The position numbers and the translations under genes are program-made. A stretch of DNA of 64,000 nt. It comes from Xanthostigma xanthostigma. Lineage: Eukaryota; Arthropoda; Insecta; Raphidioptera; Raphidiidae. The notes under the pieces were generated by a model. It was not told where the DNA came from. It was given only the letters and a program-made list of their open reading frames with translations, and made no database searches. The stretch is taken from positions 59,729,901-59,793,900 of the forward strand of contig OY754465.1 of the NCBI GenBank assembly GCA_963575645.1, read 5' to 3'. This document shows positions 23,101 to 34,442 of this stretch, in pieces. Within the stretch, counting starts at the first letter, position 1. Every line of letters starts with the position of its first letter.

Positions 23101-24640
23101 CGATTTTGCGCAACTGATTTCTGAGTCCAGATTATATTACCTGTAGTTAATTTAAAATTATAAAATATAATTACTTGAAGGCAATCTGAATATCGAAAAG
23201 GGTAATTTTAATTATAAGATGCGTGTGTGAACTGTGAAAGCCAAAAATTCGCAGTTTTCAAGTTCTTGACCACCACAACTTTGGTTTTGAAAGGCGTTGG
23301 TGATTTCTCAAATTCTTCTTTTACATTATTTAGTGTCTACAAAATCACATCTTTAAAATTCCTTGAATCTTTCTTGAACGTTAACTTGCGCACAGGGCCG
23401 TAACTAACTTTTTTGTACCTTATCACTGGGTTCCCCTACACTAAATTTTATGAATTAAATAAAGCTACATATTTCCTGAAAATAGCAGTTTTAACCAGTA
23501 GTACAACCAAAAAAACAAATTTTGGAGGAAGGTACAAATATTTAGCTAGATATGTTTCTACGATTGATTTTCGGACAGGTTCCTAAAAAGTTGTTGAAAG
23601 ACGTAGTTTTCTTTTAATATAATGCGATTTTTTTCGATCCTTCTGGGGCCCCCCTTTCTGGGCACGTGCACCTGCCTTTTGGATTTGATTTCGCTCATTG
23701 AACTTTTTTTGGAAAAGTTTATAAGTGCGTGCCCACTTAGGTACTGTTCTGGATCTTACCAATCTAGATACCAGATAGTTTGTGCCCTGCACCGATAATG
23801 CTTACTTATTATACCGAGTAGTGCTATCTATTGGTTGAGGAAAAAGTGATGATTATTTTAAATATTAATTGTCCATGACAAACAAAATAGATAGCAGCAC
23901 CGAAGCTATTAGTGATTTTCATACAGAAAAACGCGTGGGATGACATTTTTTTTCTGAAGTTCTGATACTATACAAGTAACTACTTCTTTTTTGTTTTGTT
24001 TCGCCTCCTTTGGAAATACAAAACTTCAACGATTTGAAACATTGATATACATTGCACAGCACATTGATATTGTCAATAATTTTTTAAATTAACTTCTTCA
24101 GTAAGTACACACTGATATGAACTTCCAACCTATGCTTCCAACAGACCGAGGTGGAGAATCAAACCTCTTTTAGAATATTACAGAGTACAGTTCTCTACAA
24201 TTTATAATACTGTTGTTTAAAGTTTTGGTCGTTAGATGGATCCCTTTGCGTTCAATATTTTTACTATAATATCGCAATCATTTTGTTATCAGTTCATGCA
24301 TCATCAATCGCCTTGTTATGGCAAATCATGTTCATATATTACTTTACACCGACACCAGTAACAGCGGCGTACCAGCCTGTAACTGGTAAAAATCGAATAT
24401 TGCTTAGGGATAACAATGCAATTAAATTGTACACAGTATAGTATATCATAGATAAATATTCTACAGAATGACACGAAAATAGTTCTCGAAATATATTTCC
24501 AGAATTTCGTAGTTCTCGATTTTCAAAATTAGTGGCGCCAACCTTACACGGCAATATTCTTTTTTAGTTCAAATAAAATATTCTAGAACTCTCGTTTTTA
24601 CAGTGACTGTCTTGACTCTTGGGGCATACTAATACTAAAA
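23101..24640. other. Intergenic stretch, no gene seen
   Basis: About 1.5 kb of A+T-rich DNA. Short open frames at 23583-23792 and 24339-24554 do not resemble proteins. Confidence 0.35.
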
Positions 24641-24649
24641 AGAGGTAAA

Positions 24650-24824
24650 GTCTGTAAGTTTGGATGTAGGAGGCAATCTCCGAAACTACTCATCTAATTT
24701 CAAATTCTTTCTCAGCAATATTTACCAATTTTCGTGGAGACCAATTTTGTAACATAAGTCGACGAAAAAACGGTGGAAATCTAAAAATTTAGACGAAGCC
24801 GTATCCCGGCCGCTAGACTTAATA
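24650..24824 (+). repeat. Dispersed repeat ending GGCCGCTAGAC
   Basis: GTAAGTTTGGATGTAGGAGG and AATCTCCGAAACTAC match 60520-60714 through to the shared end (CCGGCCGCTAG). Confidence 0.55.
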
Positions 24825-25536
24825 TTCTCCAAGTTCCTATATTGTCAACACCCACCGGAATTTGTGGATTTAGGAGAGGAACATGAAGGAACCAGTACCG
24901 TAGCTAGATTCATCGGTGTCCGGCCAGATTCTGATTTTGCACCCTCAAAATTTTAGCTGTTTGAATTTGATATTATTCAAATAAAACAATCACCATTCCA
25001 ATTCTGATTGCGCCCTCTCCGGTTTGCGCCATTGGTTAGTTATACGGCGCTGTAAAGGAACGTGCTCTCTGATGGTATCCGAACGTCCAAAAGTAAGTTG
25101 GTTATCAATTCTGGGATTATTAGATATTTTATTATAAAGGGCTCTTTTATTACTCATGTAAATGTCTTGACGAATGTCCGGAGGGACTGCGTTGGGAACT
25201 ACTAAAATAGTTGACAATATTATGCGAATTTGTGTCACATCTCTGAAAAAATTTTAAGTGGCCCGACTTAAATTTTCTTTAATTATTTCTGTTCAATTCT
25301 AAAGATAATTTATGGCTAATACGACAAAAGTTATTACTTAACACCAATATTTTCGATTTTGATTGTATATTATGCAGGAATGGAATCGAACTCGTATAAT
25401 AATTCATGCAAAACCTCCTATACTCCTATACTACTGCACATGTTCTTCTAATACTCTTTAATTTGTATTCAACATATACCTCCGGGTATTTGTTTCTTGT
25501 TTAATATCTCTTTTATATGATTATCACTCCTGACAC

Positions 25537-26015
25537 TTTTTAACCGACTTCAAAAAAGGAGGAGGTTCTATGTTCGACTGTATATATATATTTTCAATTT
25601 TTTTTTTATTCGAAAGAGTGCACTTCCGAGGTGGTCCCATCGGAACCAAGTCAGGATCTGATGGTGGAATCCGGAGAAATCGAGGGAAACTCTCAAATTT
25701 CAAAGCCACGCATACTTGGCCTATCCATTGCAATACTTTATCTAACACTAAAAAGAGAAAAATAAAATATTTTTAACAAAAAAATTGAACCTATTTCAAA
25801 ATATGCACTAAAAAGTAAAAAATAATAATTATTGTTATTTTTGGAGTCGGTGTCAGCCAAAATGAAATCTATTCCGAGAACTAGAGACATGTAAGATTTA
25901 AATTGCTACTTTCGAATTCCGATGTTACACCGACTCCAAAAATAACAATAATTATTATTATTTACTTTTTAGTGCATATTTTGAAGTCGGTTCAATTTTT
26001 TCGTTAAAAATATTT
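25537..26015. mobile_element. ACCGACTTCAA family element, copy 2
   Basis: It opens TTAACCGACTTCAAAAAAGG and closes TTTTGAAGTCGGTTCAA. Inner arms pair GGAGTCGGTGT with ACACCGACTCC plus flanking AATAACAATAATTATT. It aligns with 11170-11600. Confidence 0.65.
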
Positions 26016-26549
26016 TATTAATTTGTAACCATAGATTCAAATTATTCAACGGTTTTTCTATTTACAGAATTTATTTATAATTTATCTAGTATACGAACGG
26101 ATTTTTCGAGAACTACTGAACAGATTTTTTATTATCCGATAGCGTATTTCTTGAAGAACGTTAGATCTATATTAGCTGTTCGCTCCGGTTACTTCCGGGT
26201 GTAAATTGGACTGTTTCCAAGTTGTATTGAAATCAAATCACAGACAGTTAATTATAAATCGAACGAAAAAATCAAGTGAATGAATACGGGCGAAGCCGGG
26301 CATATAGTAAGCATTTTAAAGGAACTGCGCTAAAACACATTTCTGATAATGCGTTAAATTTTAGCACGTCTAAAAAATTACACAATACTCATGCACTGAC
26401 TTTCTTGTTTAAAAGAATAATAACAAGTGCAAACAAACGTCGTATTCTTTCAATTGTAATTCGTGTAATAATCAACAATTTAATAAATTAAAGCGTATGT
26501 CCAGATTGTACAGGGTCTTCGGTTAGATTTTCCGACTTATCGACATTTT

Positions 26550-27140
26550 TAGGGTTCCGTACCACAAAAGGAAAAAAGGATCCCTTACAGGATCACTTTG
26601 TTGTCCGTCTGTCTTTCTGTATGTCAATCAAAACCTTGGGAATCAAAACCTATAGGGTACTTCCCGTTAACCTAGAATCATGAAATTTGGCAAGAAGCAA
26701 TGTCTTATAGCACAAGTAAAGAAAAAAATCCGAAACCGTAAATTTGTAGTTACATCACAAAAAAAATAATGTTTTTAAACCTCAACATGCTACGCACGTA
26801 CACAGTAACAGTTTTAATACAAAACAAACGTCCGCTACCGGTGCATTTATACAGCACAATAGGAGAACTCTCGCATACAACACGGTACGACAACTAGACT
26901 ATCGGATATAGCCACGTGTTACAATACAGTTCAGTAGTCCATCTGATCTCATTGCAATTCAACGCTTGGTTGGCAAACTGACCGCAACGTTTGTCTATGT
27001 ATGGCGACAACAGTTTACCAACGGCTAAGCGGGAAAAATCTTCGAAACTCGATTCCCGTGATGGATGAACTATTTACATACCTTCAAGTTTGCACGGAAC
27101 CATAGATGCGCGAGTCCGACTCGCACTTGGCCGTTTTTTT
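26550..27140 (+). mobile_element. Retroelement 3'-end-like repeat (GGGTTCCGTACC type)
   Basis: It starts TTAGGGTTCCGTACCACAAA and contains GATCACTTTGTTGTCCGTCT, and ends CGAGTCCGACTCGCACTTGG followed by a T run. I recall this start and end from abundant insect, especially lepidopteran, repeats. It has no coding frame. Confidence 0.55.
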
Positions 27141-27466
27141 TTTATTTAGAAATAGGTTTAGTTGATGGTTTCTTAGACGGAATTGAATATAATTCTTTAC
27201 AATAGAATTAAATACAGCAAGTTTAAATAAAATCCGTTAGTCATTCACACTTGATAACGGTACAATCAGAGGGACAAACAGATAAAAATTCTGGAAAATC
27301 ATTGCCCGAAAAATTCGCTAGAAAACGAAATTACAGTCAGAGATGATGTCAATTGATAGTGTATTAATGGAAATTATATATTATCTCGTACAGCGCTTAA
27401 TTTAATTAAATCGTGCAATATTCCCAGGAGGCTCTATCCTACATCATACACGAAAAAAATGTTATC

Positions 27467-28470
27467 CCATTAATAATAATAATTTTATTACTCCAAGAAC
27501 ATACTACAATGTATAGGAGAAGTCATCATTCACAAAAAACATTTAAATAATATAAAATTTACATATTAAAAAATTCACTTAAAGAATAAAAGCAGCTATT
27601 ACTCAAAAAAGCTCTAAGTCTCTTTTTAAAGTGATGAACGTTAGGTGCGTTTTTAATATCATCTGGAATGGTATTGAATATTTTACTACAACAGTACATT
27701 GGGCTTTTTTGATATACAGTTAATTTTGGGGTATTAGACACTAAATTATGTTTGTGTCTTGTGAGGTACTGGTGATTATGTTCCGAAAATAAATTATAGT
27801 TGTTCCAAACGAAGATGCCAGACCTATAGATGTAAATATTATTTACAAATACGACAGGTGTCACGTGGCTTAATATTGAAGATGATCCTCAGTGCTTTCT
27901 TTTGTAAAATAAAAACTCTATCCGCATACGAAGAGTTACCCCACATTAGTATACCATAATTTATATGAGAATAGATGGACGCAAAATAATAAATAAGGAG
28001 AGTTTGTCTGTCAACAATGGATGATAGTCTCCTGAGGGCAAAAATTGACCTTGATATTTTGTTGCTACAAATTTCAATATGATAAGACCAGTCGAGATTT
28101 GAATTAATTGCTAAGTCTAAGAAACTAAAAGTGTCAGTATTATTAATAAGGTGATCATTGATGACCATTGCCGGTTCGACGTTAATTCGTGCTTGCTTTG
28201 TATAAAATAACATAGATACAGTTTTGTTTAAGTTTAGTTGTAGTCTGTTACGAACACTCCAATCATATACGGTGTTAGCCATAATATTGGAATTAATTTC
28301 CAGCTTGGCAATATCTTTATGCTTGGTTAATAGAGAAGTGTCGTCAGCATACATAACTATTTTGTCACTGTTATCTATGGATGATGGTAGGTCATTTGAA
28401 AATAACAAATACAAGATTGGACCCAAAGTAGACCCTTGCGGGACTCCCATTTTGAACTGAATATATTTAT
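27467..28470 (-). pseudogene. 5'-truncated, frameshifted non-LTR retrotransposon (jockey/CR1-like RT)
   Basis: From 28470 downward the frame reads GVPQGSTLGPILYLLFSNDL, then YADDT (catalytic reverse transcriptase motif), WSVRNRLQLNLNK and a thumb region. A frame change near 27840-27865 separates it from the C-terminal part, which contains NTIPDDIK and FKKRLRAFL. The 3' end has a TTA-rich tail. The 5' end is cut just upstream of the GVPQG motif, as in incomplete reverse transcription. It is not functional. Confidence 0.85.
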
Positions 28471-29111
28471 ACTGGCGTGCTTACAGAGAAGATAATCAAT
28501 TGAATACGTTTCATTATTATGCAATGGCTTCATCTAATTGTTGCAATTGTGTGGAAACCGGAACTTAGATTATAATATTAATAGACCTATGTTGATACGA
28601 TCCCTTACAATTGCGATCGTTTTGCATAATTATCAAGTCGTAGATTGTACTCAAATAAAAATAAATGATTGTTCTATATAGAGAAGAATCTCTTTTTAAG
28701 CTAAATTTTGATCAAAATCCGTAGAAAAACGTTGTTTCGAAGTGGAAACTGTACAAAAAACGTTGCTAAATGTATACAGTTTAAGAAAAATATCGTTTAA
28801 ATCGATCAATTATTTTTTGAGCAGGATCGATTTAAAACTCTACAGCTTTTTATATGGACAAATAAGGACCCTGGCCGTTCGCACATCCTGATCCGAGAGC
28901 TTGTAAAAGTTTCAATTGGATTTATAATTTATTATTAAAATAATAGATTTTATACGTAGTGTCGTAATGGGTTGTAAAACGAGCGGCAGCCAGTTTTAAC
29001 AGTCACACGAGTCGTATATTTCAAACTACTTGTTTTCATTTCGTATACAAAATTTTTGGAAGTTCACTTTACTAAGAATTGCTATAGCGTGATCAGTTTT
29101 GTATTACAATA

Positions 29112-29126
29112 CCCCCCCCCCTCCCC
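29112..29126. repeat. C-tract with G-quadruplex potential on the minus strand
   Basis: A run of about twelve C, then T and CCCC. Comparable G or C tracts occur at about 46771-46783, 52513-52527 and 63708-63715. Confidence 0.4.
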
Positions 29127-29208
29127 GCCAGATTGTAATAGAGGAGCCATGAAGAAATACCATTTAAACAACGCCTGTGTATTAGATTTATCCAACGATC
29201 AATTGTTT

Positions 29209-29403
29209 TGACGTGATAACGTCTTATAAATTGATGAATCACCAATCTTATAAATTGATGAAACACCGGCTGCATGCACGAAAAAGTGTAACGTTCCTAA
29301 CGTTCCGCCTGACCCTGTGCGTGATTATTAAATATGATATTCGAGCGGAATACGTTATCACGTAAAACTATCGTCCGTAAACCGACTTTACAGACAACCA
29401 ATT
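29209..29403 (-). mobile_element. TTGGTTGTCTG family element, copy 3
   Basis: A compact copy running from TTTTGACGTGATAACGTC to ACAGACAACCAATT. It has a duplicated CTTATAAATTGATGAA segment shared with copy 4. Confidence 0.65.
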
Positions 29404-30267
29404 TTTTTCAAGCAGAATTCTACAATGCTTTATTATGGAGAAATATCTCTGTTAACAATCGTGAGGTCATTGTCAAATCAGATTTTCTGACAATGCTTTC
29501 TGCAACCCAACGTAAGCTTCGCACTTACGAGAACTGGTGCATAAAAATAATCCAAATTATGCCCATATTCACCGAACACTATTAAAAGTAGAAGTTACTA
29601 TTTTTGGATCAAAATTCATTAGAATAAAATTTACTTTCAATTCACCAAGAAAAATATCAGGTAAAAAAGTTAGTTAAAGAATAAATATACACTGCACTAT
29701 ACTCCTTGCTCTTTTTGTTGAATATTTTGACGTTCACCCAAAAATCCGACCGATGGCGTTAGTGTAAACGTTAAGACAAAAGTTTCACAAAATAATAATG
29801 TTTTACAAATTACAACTATACACTTCACAAAATGTTAATAAACAACACATAAATAGATTCACAAGAGAAAACTGTAGATATAATACTCCACGTTTATAGG
29901 TTAGGCATTATGATCTATGTGGTGCCCATTATTATTTTATCTGGCGAATAAATTTAGACCCTCGAAGTACGACAGAATAGATTTATATCTGAAGTAAATA
30001 TCGTTATGTTCGGTGAATTGAACTATAGCTATTTATTCGGAGGAATAGCTACCTAAAAAACAAATGAACCGAATAAATAACTCACTTACGTTCGGGGAAT
30101 ATGGCCATTAATAGAATGTTGTTAATTTTTTTTATAATTTTTTATAATTAACGTTATTTAATTAGGCGCTGAGATAAAAGGATTCCTGATATCGAAAAAA
30201 AGTGACCGGATTCAGATAACTAACATAGGTAATTATTTATCAATGACTTTTTGTGCATTTTTCCTTG

Positions 30268-30859
30268 TTGACGTGATAACGTCTTATAAATTGATGAATC
30301 ACCAATCTTATAAATTGATGAAACACCGGCTGCATGCACGAAAAAGTGTAACGTTCCTAACGTTCCGCCTGACCCTGTGCGTGCTTTTCTCGAAAACGGC
30401 CCTAACGATTTGGATGAAATTTACTGAAAAGGGATTTTGGGGGGCAAAAAATCGTTGGAGCTAGGTCTCATCTCTCGAAAAAATCGTTTTCATACAAATT
30501 TTATCATTATAAAAATCAATTTTTTGACGTATGAAAATACTTAAATATTGTAAGTATGTTTTGGAATTTTATATAAACAATGAAACAATTGTTTTCAAAA
30601 TATTATGACAGTTAATCTTTGAGACTTAAAATAAATACGAAAGAAAGAAAGTTACAAAAAACAATTTTTATTATAGGTGGTGAGTAATTTTAATAAATAA
30701 AATTAACCTAAATTTGAAGCGAAAGATGCAATATCATAGATTCGAATTATTATAATTATTATATGTAGAAGATAGGAGAAATAGAACATAAATTACGTAT
30801 TACGGAATACGTTATCACGTAAAACTATCGTCCGTAAACCGACTTTACAGACAACCAAT
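30268..30859 (-). mobile_element. TTGGTTGTCTG family element, copy 4 with about 400 bp of extra interior
   Basis: The first 120 bp match copy 3, including the duplicated CTTATAAATTGATGAA. About 410 bp unrelated to the other copies follows (starting CTTTTCTCGAAAACGGCCC), then the standard end from CGGAATACGTTATCACG. The extra DNA is either ancestral interior or a nested insertion. Confidence 0.6.
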
Positions 30860-30869
30860 TTTTTTATTG

Positions 30870-32375
30870 CAACTTCATTTACTCTAAATACAAAATCTTA
30901 TCGTACTTATCACTATCATGAATTTGTGGTAGTTGCGGTTCATTTACGGAATACGGACGTGAATTCGTAAACAGTCTGTATGTTGCAAAACCGAAGAGAG
31001 CCGAAGTATTTCGCGCATGTCTTTATTGTGAAAATCATCAATAGTTAGGTATATTCGCGGCATTCTGTGCCCTGCACCAGCTATTCTACAGGCGCAGGGC
31101 TATTTTGAACACCCCAATTGCGGCAGTGTTCCGGGTTTTCTTCTGTCAAACGGGTTCAATGCAATAGGAGAATGCAAGTTTGTCGTTATAAAATCGACGT
31201 TATATCCTATTGATTTTACACATGTGACTAAACACATTTTATCTCGATGCAACCGTTATTAAAAATGTTAACAAACAAACTCTCGATTGTTGCACAAACT
31301 TTTCAATGATTAGTTAGTTTATTAATTATTCAATCAACATGTGATTACACTGAAATTATTTCAAGGTCCGGATACTCCGAGCAGAGCGCTTTAAATGGGT
31401 TATATCAAGAAAATTATATTAAGCATTTTTTCCATTAATACGCAGTAAGTTAACCAATATTAATTTATATACCGCACGACATTTTTTCATCAACATATTT
31501 TTAATAATGTCCATGTTTATAAACCATCATATTTTGACCTGTGTCTTCGCTTGCGTAAATAAGTTATTTGCTCATTTAATAGAAGCTTTCAGACAAATAT
31601 ATCAGATCCATATTGAATAAATCTTTGGAGTTTTCTAAATCCATTGTTGCGTTTTTTATATTTTCATTAACAAAAAACTTACGATCATTTAACTTCGCTT
31701 GAAAAACAGCAAAAATATTTTGTATGCACATTCGACTGATTTTTTTATCTTTATCGAATTTTATCTGTATACCCCCTCTTTAGTACATTTAGCCCACGCG
31801 GAAATCCTGTACCTACTACTACAACAATATAATAATGTATATGAGTGTTTCCCAAATAATGGTCCGCGAAGCTCCAGGGGTCCGCGAACTCACGACATAA
31901 AAACACAACGTATTTATGTGAACCAGGCTTTCTCTGTATCTGATAAAATAGCAAAGAAATCGACTGGATGTTTCTTCAGATATGAGGCTTAAAATTTCAA
32001 GTATTAGACTTGATTTACTAAAAATCTTGAAAGTTATTTTTTTTTTACATTCGACTCAAAAACTGGGGAAACCCGCATTTTTCGCGGCTGGCCCCCTGCA
32101 TTTAATTATTGTCTTGGTCCGAGAAGTTTAGAACCCTCTTAACACAAATTCGGAGACAAATTGCGTCACTTAATTTTTACATGCCCTGATTCTTTGTTTC
32201 TATAATATTTTGCGATCAATTTAGCAGATATTGGTTATTTTTTTTTTTAATATATGGTTTATTGGCCTCTACATCCTCTGACATAATCAGCCATGTCAAT
32301 TCCAGTAGGTTATTTTAAAATATGTTTTTTTTGTGATTCAATCAATTATATAATTATCTGATAATTTTTATTACG
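30870..32375. other. Intergenic stretch, no gene seen
   Basis: About 1.5 kb with no convincing exon. A segment at 31845-32100 (GTTTCCCAAATAATGGTCC to ACTGGGGAAACC) has inverted ends like an eroded hAT element, but I cannot set its boundaries. Confidence 0.35.
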
Positions 32376-32385
32376 TGTAAAATGT

Positions 32386-33051
32386 CGAAGCAGGTCGTTT
32401 CGACGCCGACGGTTCGACGCCAACGTTTCGACGCGTGGTCAGTTCGACGCCGTACGTTTCGACGCGGGGTCAGTTCGACGCCATACTTTTTTTCGTATTT
32501 TTTTTATTTTTAGAATAACTTTGCATCATCATTCAAATAAATGCGATATGCCTGATATAATATATATTTTATATGTTATATAAATATGAAGCGTGATTCA
32601 AATAAATAAGTAATATGACTGATATAATAGATATTATATTATATAATAAATGTTAATGTGAAACCCAAAAAGCTATAACAAAGAATTCAACAGGAATTAC
32701 TTCGTTGATAAGAAAAACCTGTCGTTGTACTTTACTATTAAAATTTCTCGTTGAACTTTACGTGGAACGATTCACAACAATTTCACATTAACATTTATTA
32801 TATTATATAATATCTATTATATCAGTCATATTACTTATTTATTTGAATCACGCTTCATATAATATATAACATATAAAATAAATGATATATTATATCAGGC
32901 ATATCGCATTTATTTGAATGATGATGCAAAGTTATTCTAAAAATAAAAAAAATACGAAAAAAAGTATGGCGTCGAACTGACCCCGCGTCGAAACGACCTC
33001 GCGTCGAACTGACCACGCGTCGAAACGTTGGCGTCGAACTGACCTGTACCG
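32386..33051. mobile_element. Mutator-like foldback element with 9-bp target duplication
   Basis: Two arms of about 280 bp are inverted around a loop at roughly 32662-32775. Each end carries a cluster of the words GTTTCGACGC and AGTTCGACGC separated by 3-7 bp. GTAAAATGT flanks both sides (32377-32385 and 33052-33060). Long arms with a 9-bp duplication are typical of Mutator-like elements; the assignment is inference. No open frame is present. Confidence 0.7.
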
Positions 33052-33098
33052 GTAAAATGTGGATATACTTAGAATCGAATTTGATTAAAAATTCAAAT

Positions 33099-33184
33099 TT
33101 TTGATTAACGTCTGATTAGAACTCTTCAATAAATAAAATTATTGACCAATTTTTCAGGAAAATTGGTCGATAATTTTATTTTTG
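33099..33184. repeat. Short copy of the 117-513 foldback family
   Basis: TTGATTAACGTCTGATTAGA is followed by a compact hairpin in which ATTGACCAATTTTT pairs with AAAATTGGTCGAT around CAGG. Confidence 0.6.
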
Positions 33185-33544
33185 ATTAAAAATTACTTAC
33201 AACTGTATGGTATACTTATTTTCAAGTATGTATTTATTTCACAATATTTTATAAATGAGTGACATTACTCGATCTAAATGTTGGGCACCGATGATTTAAA
33301 TATAAATTTTCGCATTTTATTTCATCACTCAGTCAAACTGAAGTACCATTTCTGTGACTATATACACTCAGTATACAGTAAGTGTGATTTTCATCTTTCC
33401 TGATTTCAAAATGAACAGAGAAAGACATTTATAACACAATCGGGAGTACATGTAAGTTTCTTTAAGATACTTCCAACTTAATCATCTCCACATGTATTTA
33501 ACTTTTTGCAAATCCAAAACTGCACACTACTGGACGTATTTCAA

Positions 33545-33790
33545 TTTAATTCAATAGAGTTTTATTCTGATAGCAAACAAACCACGTAGCTCATCAAGAA
33601 TTGCAGTCTGTAGAGCTCGAATGTACAGACGTGCGTACGGACCAACTGAGAACTGTTGTTCGTGATTTTCAATTACAATTTTAGAACAGATTTTGAACTT
33701 AAATTGTTCAAAAATGTTTCGATTTTGATAGTAGAGAATCTCCTCTTTTCGAACAGCTATTATAGTTTGAATGAATTTCCCTGTTTTTGA
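33545..33790 (+). repeat. Dispersed repeat shared with 43430-43690
   Basis: Shared blocks include TGTTGTTCGTGATTTTCAAT, CTGTAGAGCTCGAA and AGAATCTCCTCTTTTC, with moderate divergence between. It has no coding frame and lies upstream of the DUF229 gene. Confidence 0.55.
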
Positions 33791-34442
33791 GAATGTTGAG
33801 CACGGTGTTGGTGTTGAAAATTGTCGTCGACTCTCACCAACCCCTTATTAGAGGCTTCAAAATAGCACGAAATAATAGCGCAACTTCGAGCGTGGATTGG
33901 TGGGCGAGGGATCAACCGATCGGGATGACTTTTTTTTTAAATACTGGAAATTGAGTCTACTTTAAATATAGTAAATTGTCGGTGGGGGTCTCAGATGCAC
34001 TGGAAAGAGATGCGCGCGGAAAACCAGGCGCAAGAACTTTTGGCAAAGAACTTGTAAATTTGGACGCTAATAACTTTTTTCCAGTACATTGGCGAGTTTT
34101 ACTTGATGGACATTTAATTAAAGAGTAAACCCTGACGAGTCCAACGACCCCAGAACGATTGCTGTGGGATTATTAGAACGCGAGATATGAGCGATTGAAA
34201 AAAACAATCCAAGATGGCGGCGGACGGGGCAATTTGGAGAATGCGCGAATTCAGGGTTGAAGTCTCCACCGAAGACCCTTTCGTATAAGCAACAAAAGAA
34301 AAAATTATCTGAAATTTTTGGGTCAATTCTTAAATGCACTGGGCTATCATCTTAAGTAGGTGAAACAAAACTTGTTCTATTTAGTATTTTTCTTATAATT
34401 TGTTTTCTGGTGTTTTCCTTAAGGCGGCTGGCGCCAAGAGGC

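Noticed and set aside
34114-34339. Two overlapping minus-strand frames upstream of the DUF229 gene
   Set aside because: Neither resembles a protein, they overlap in different phases and no splice context supports them.
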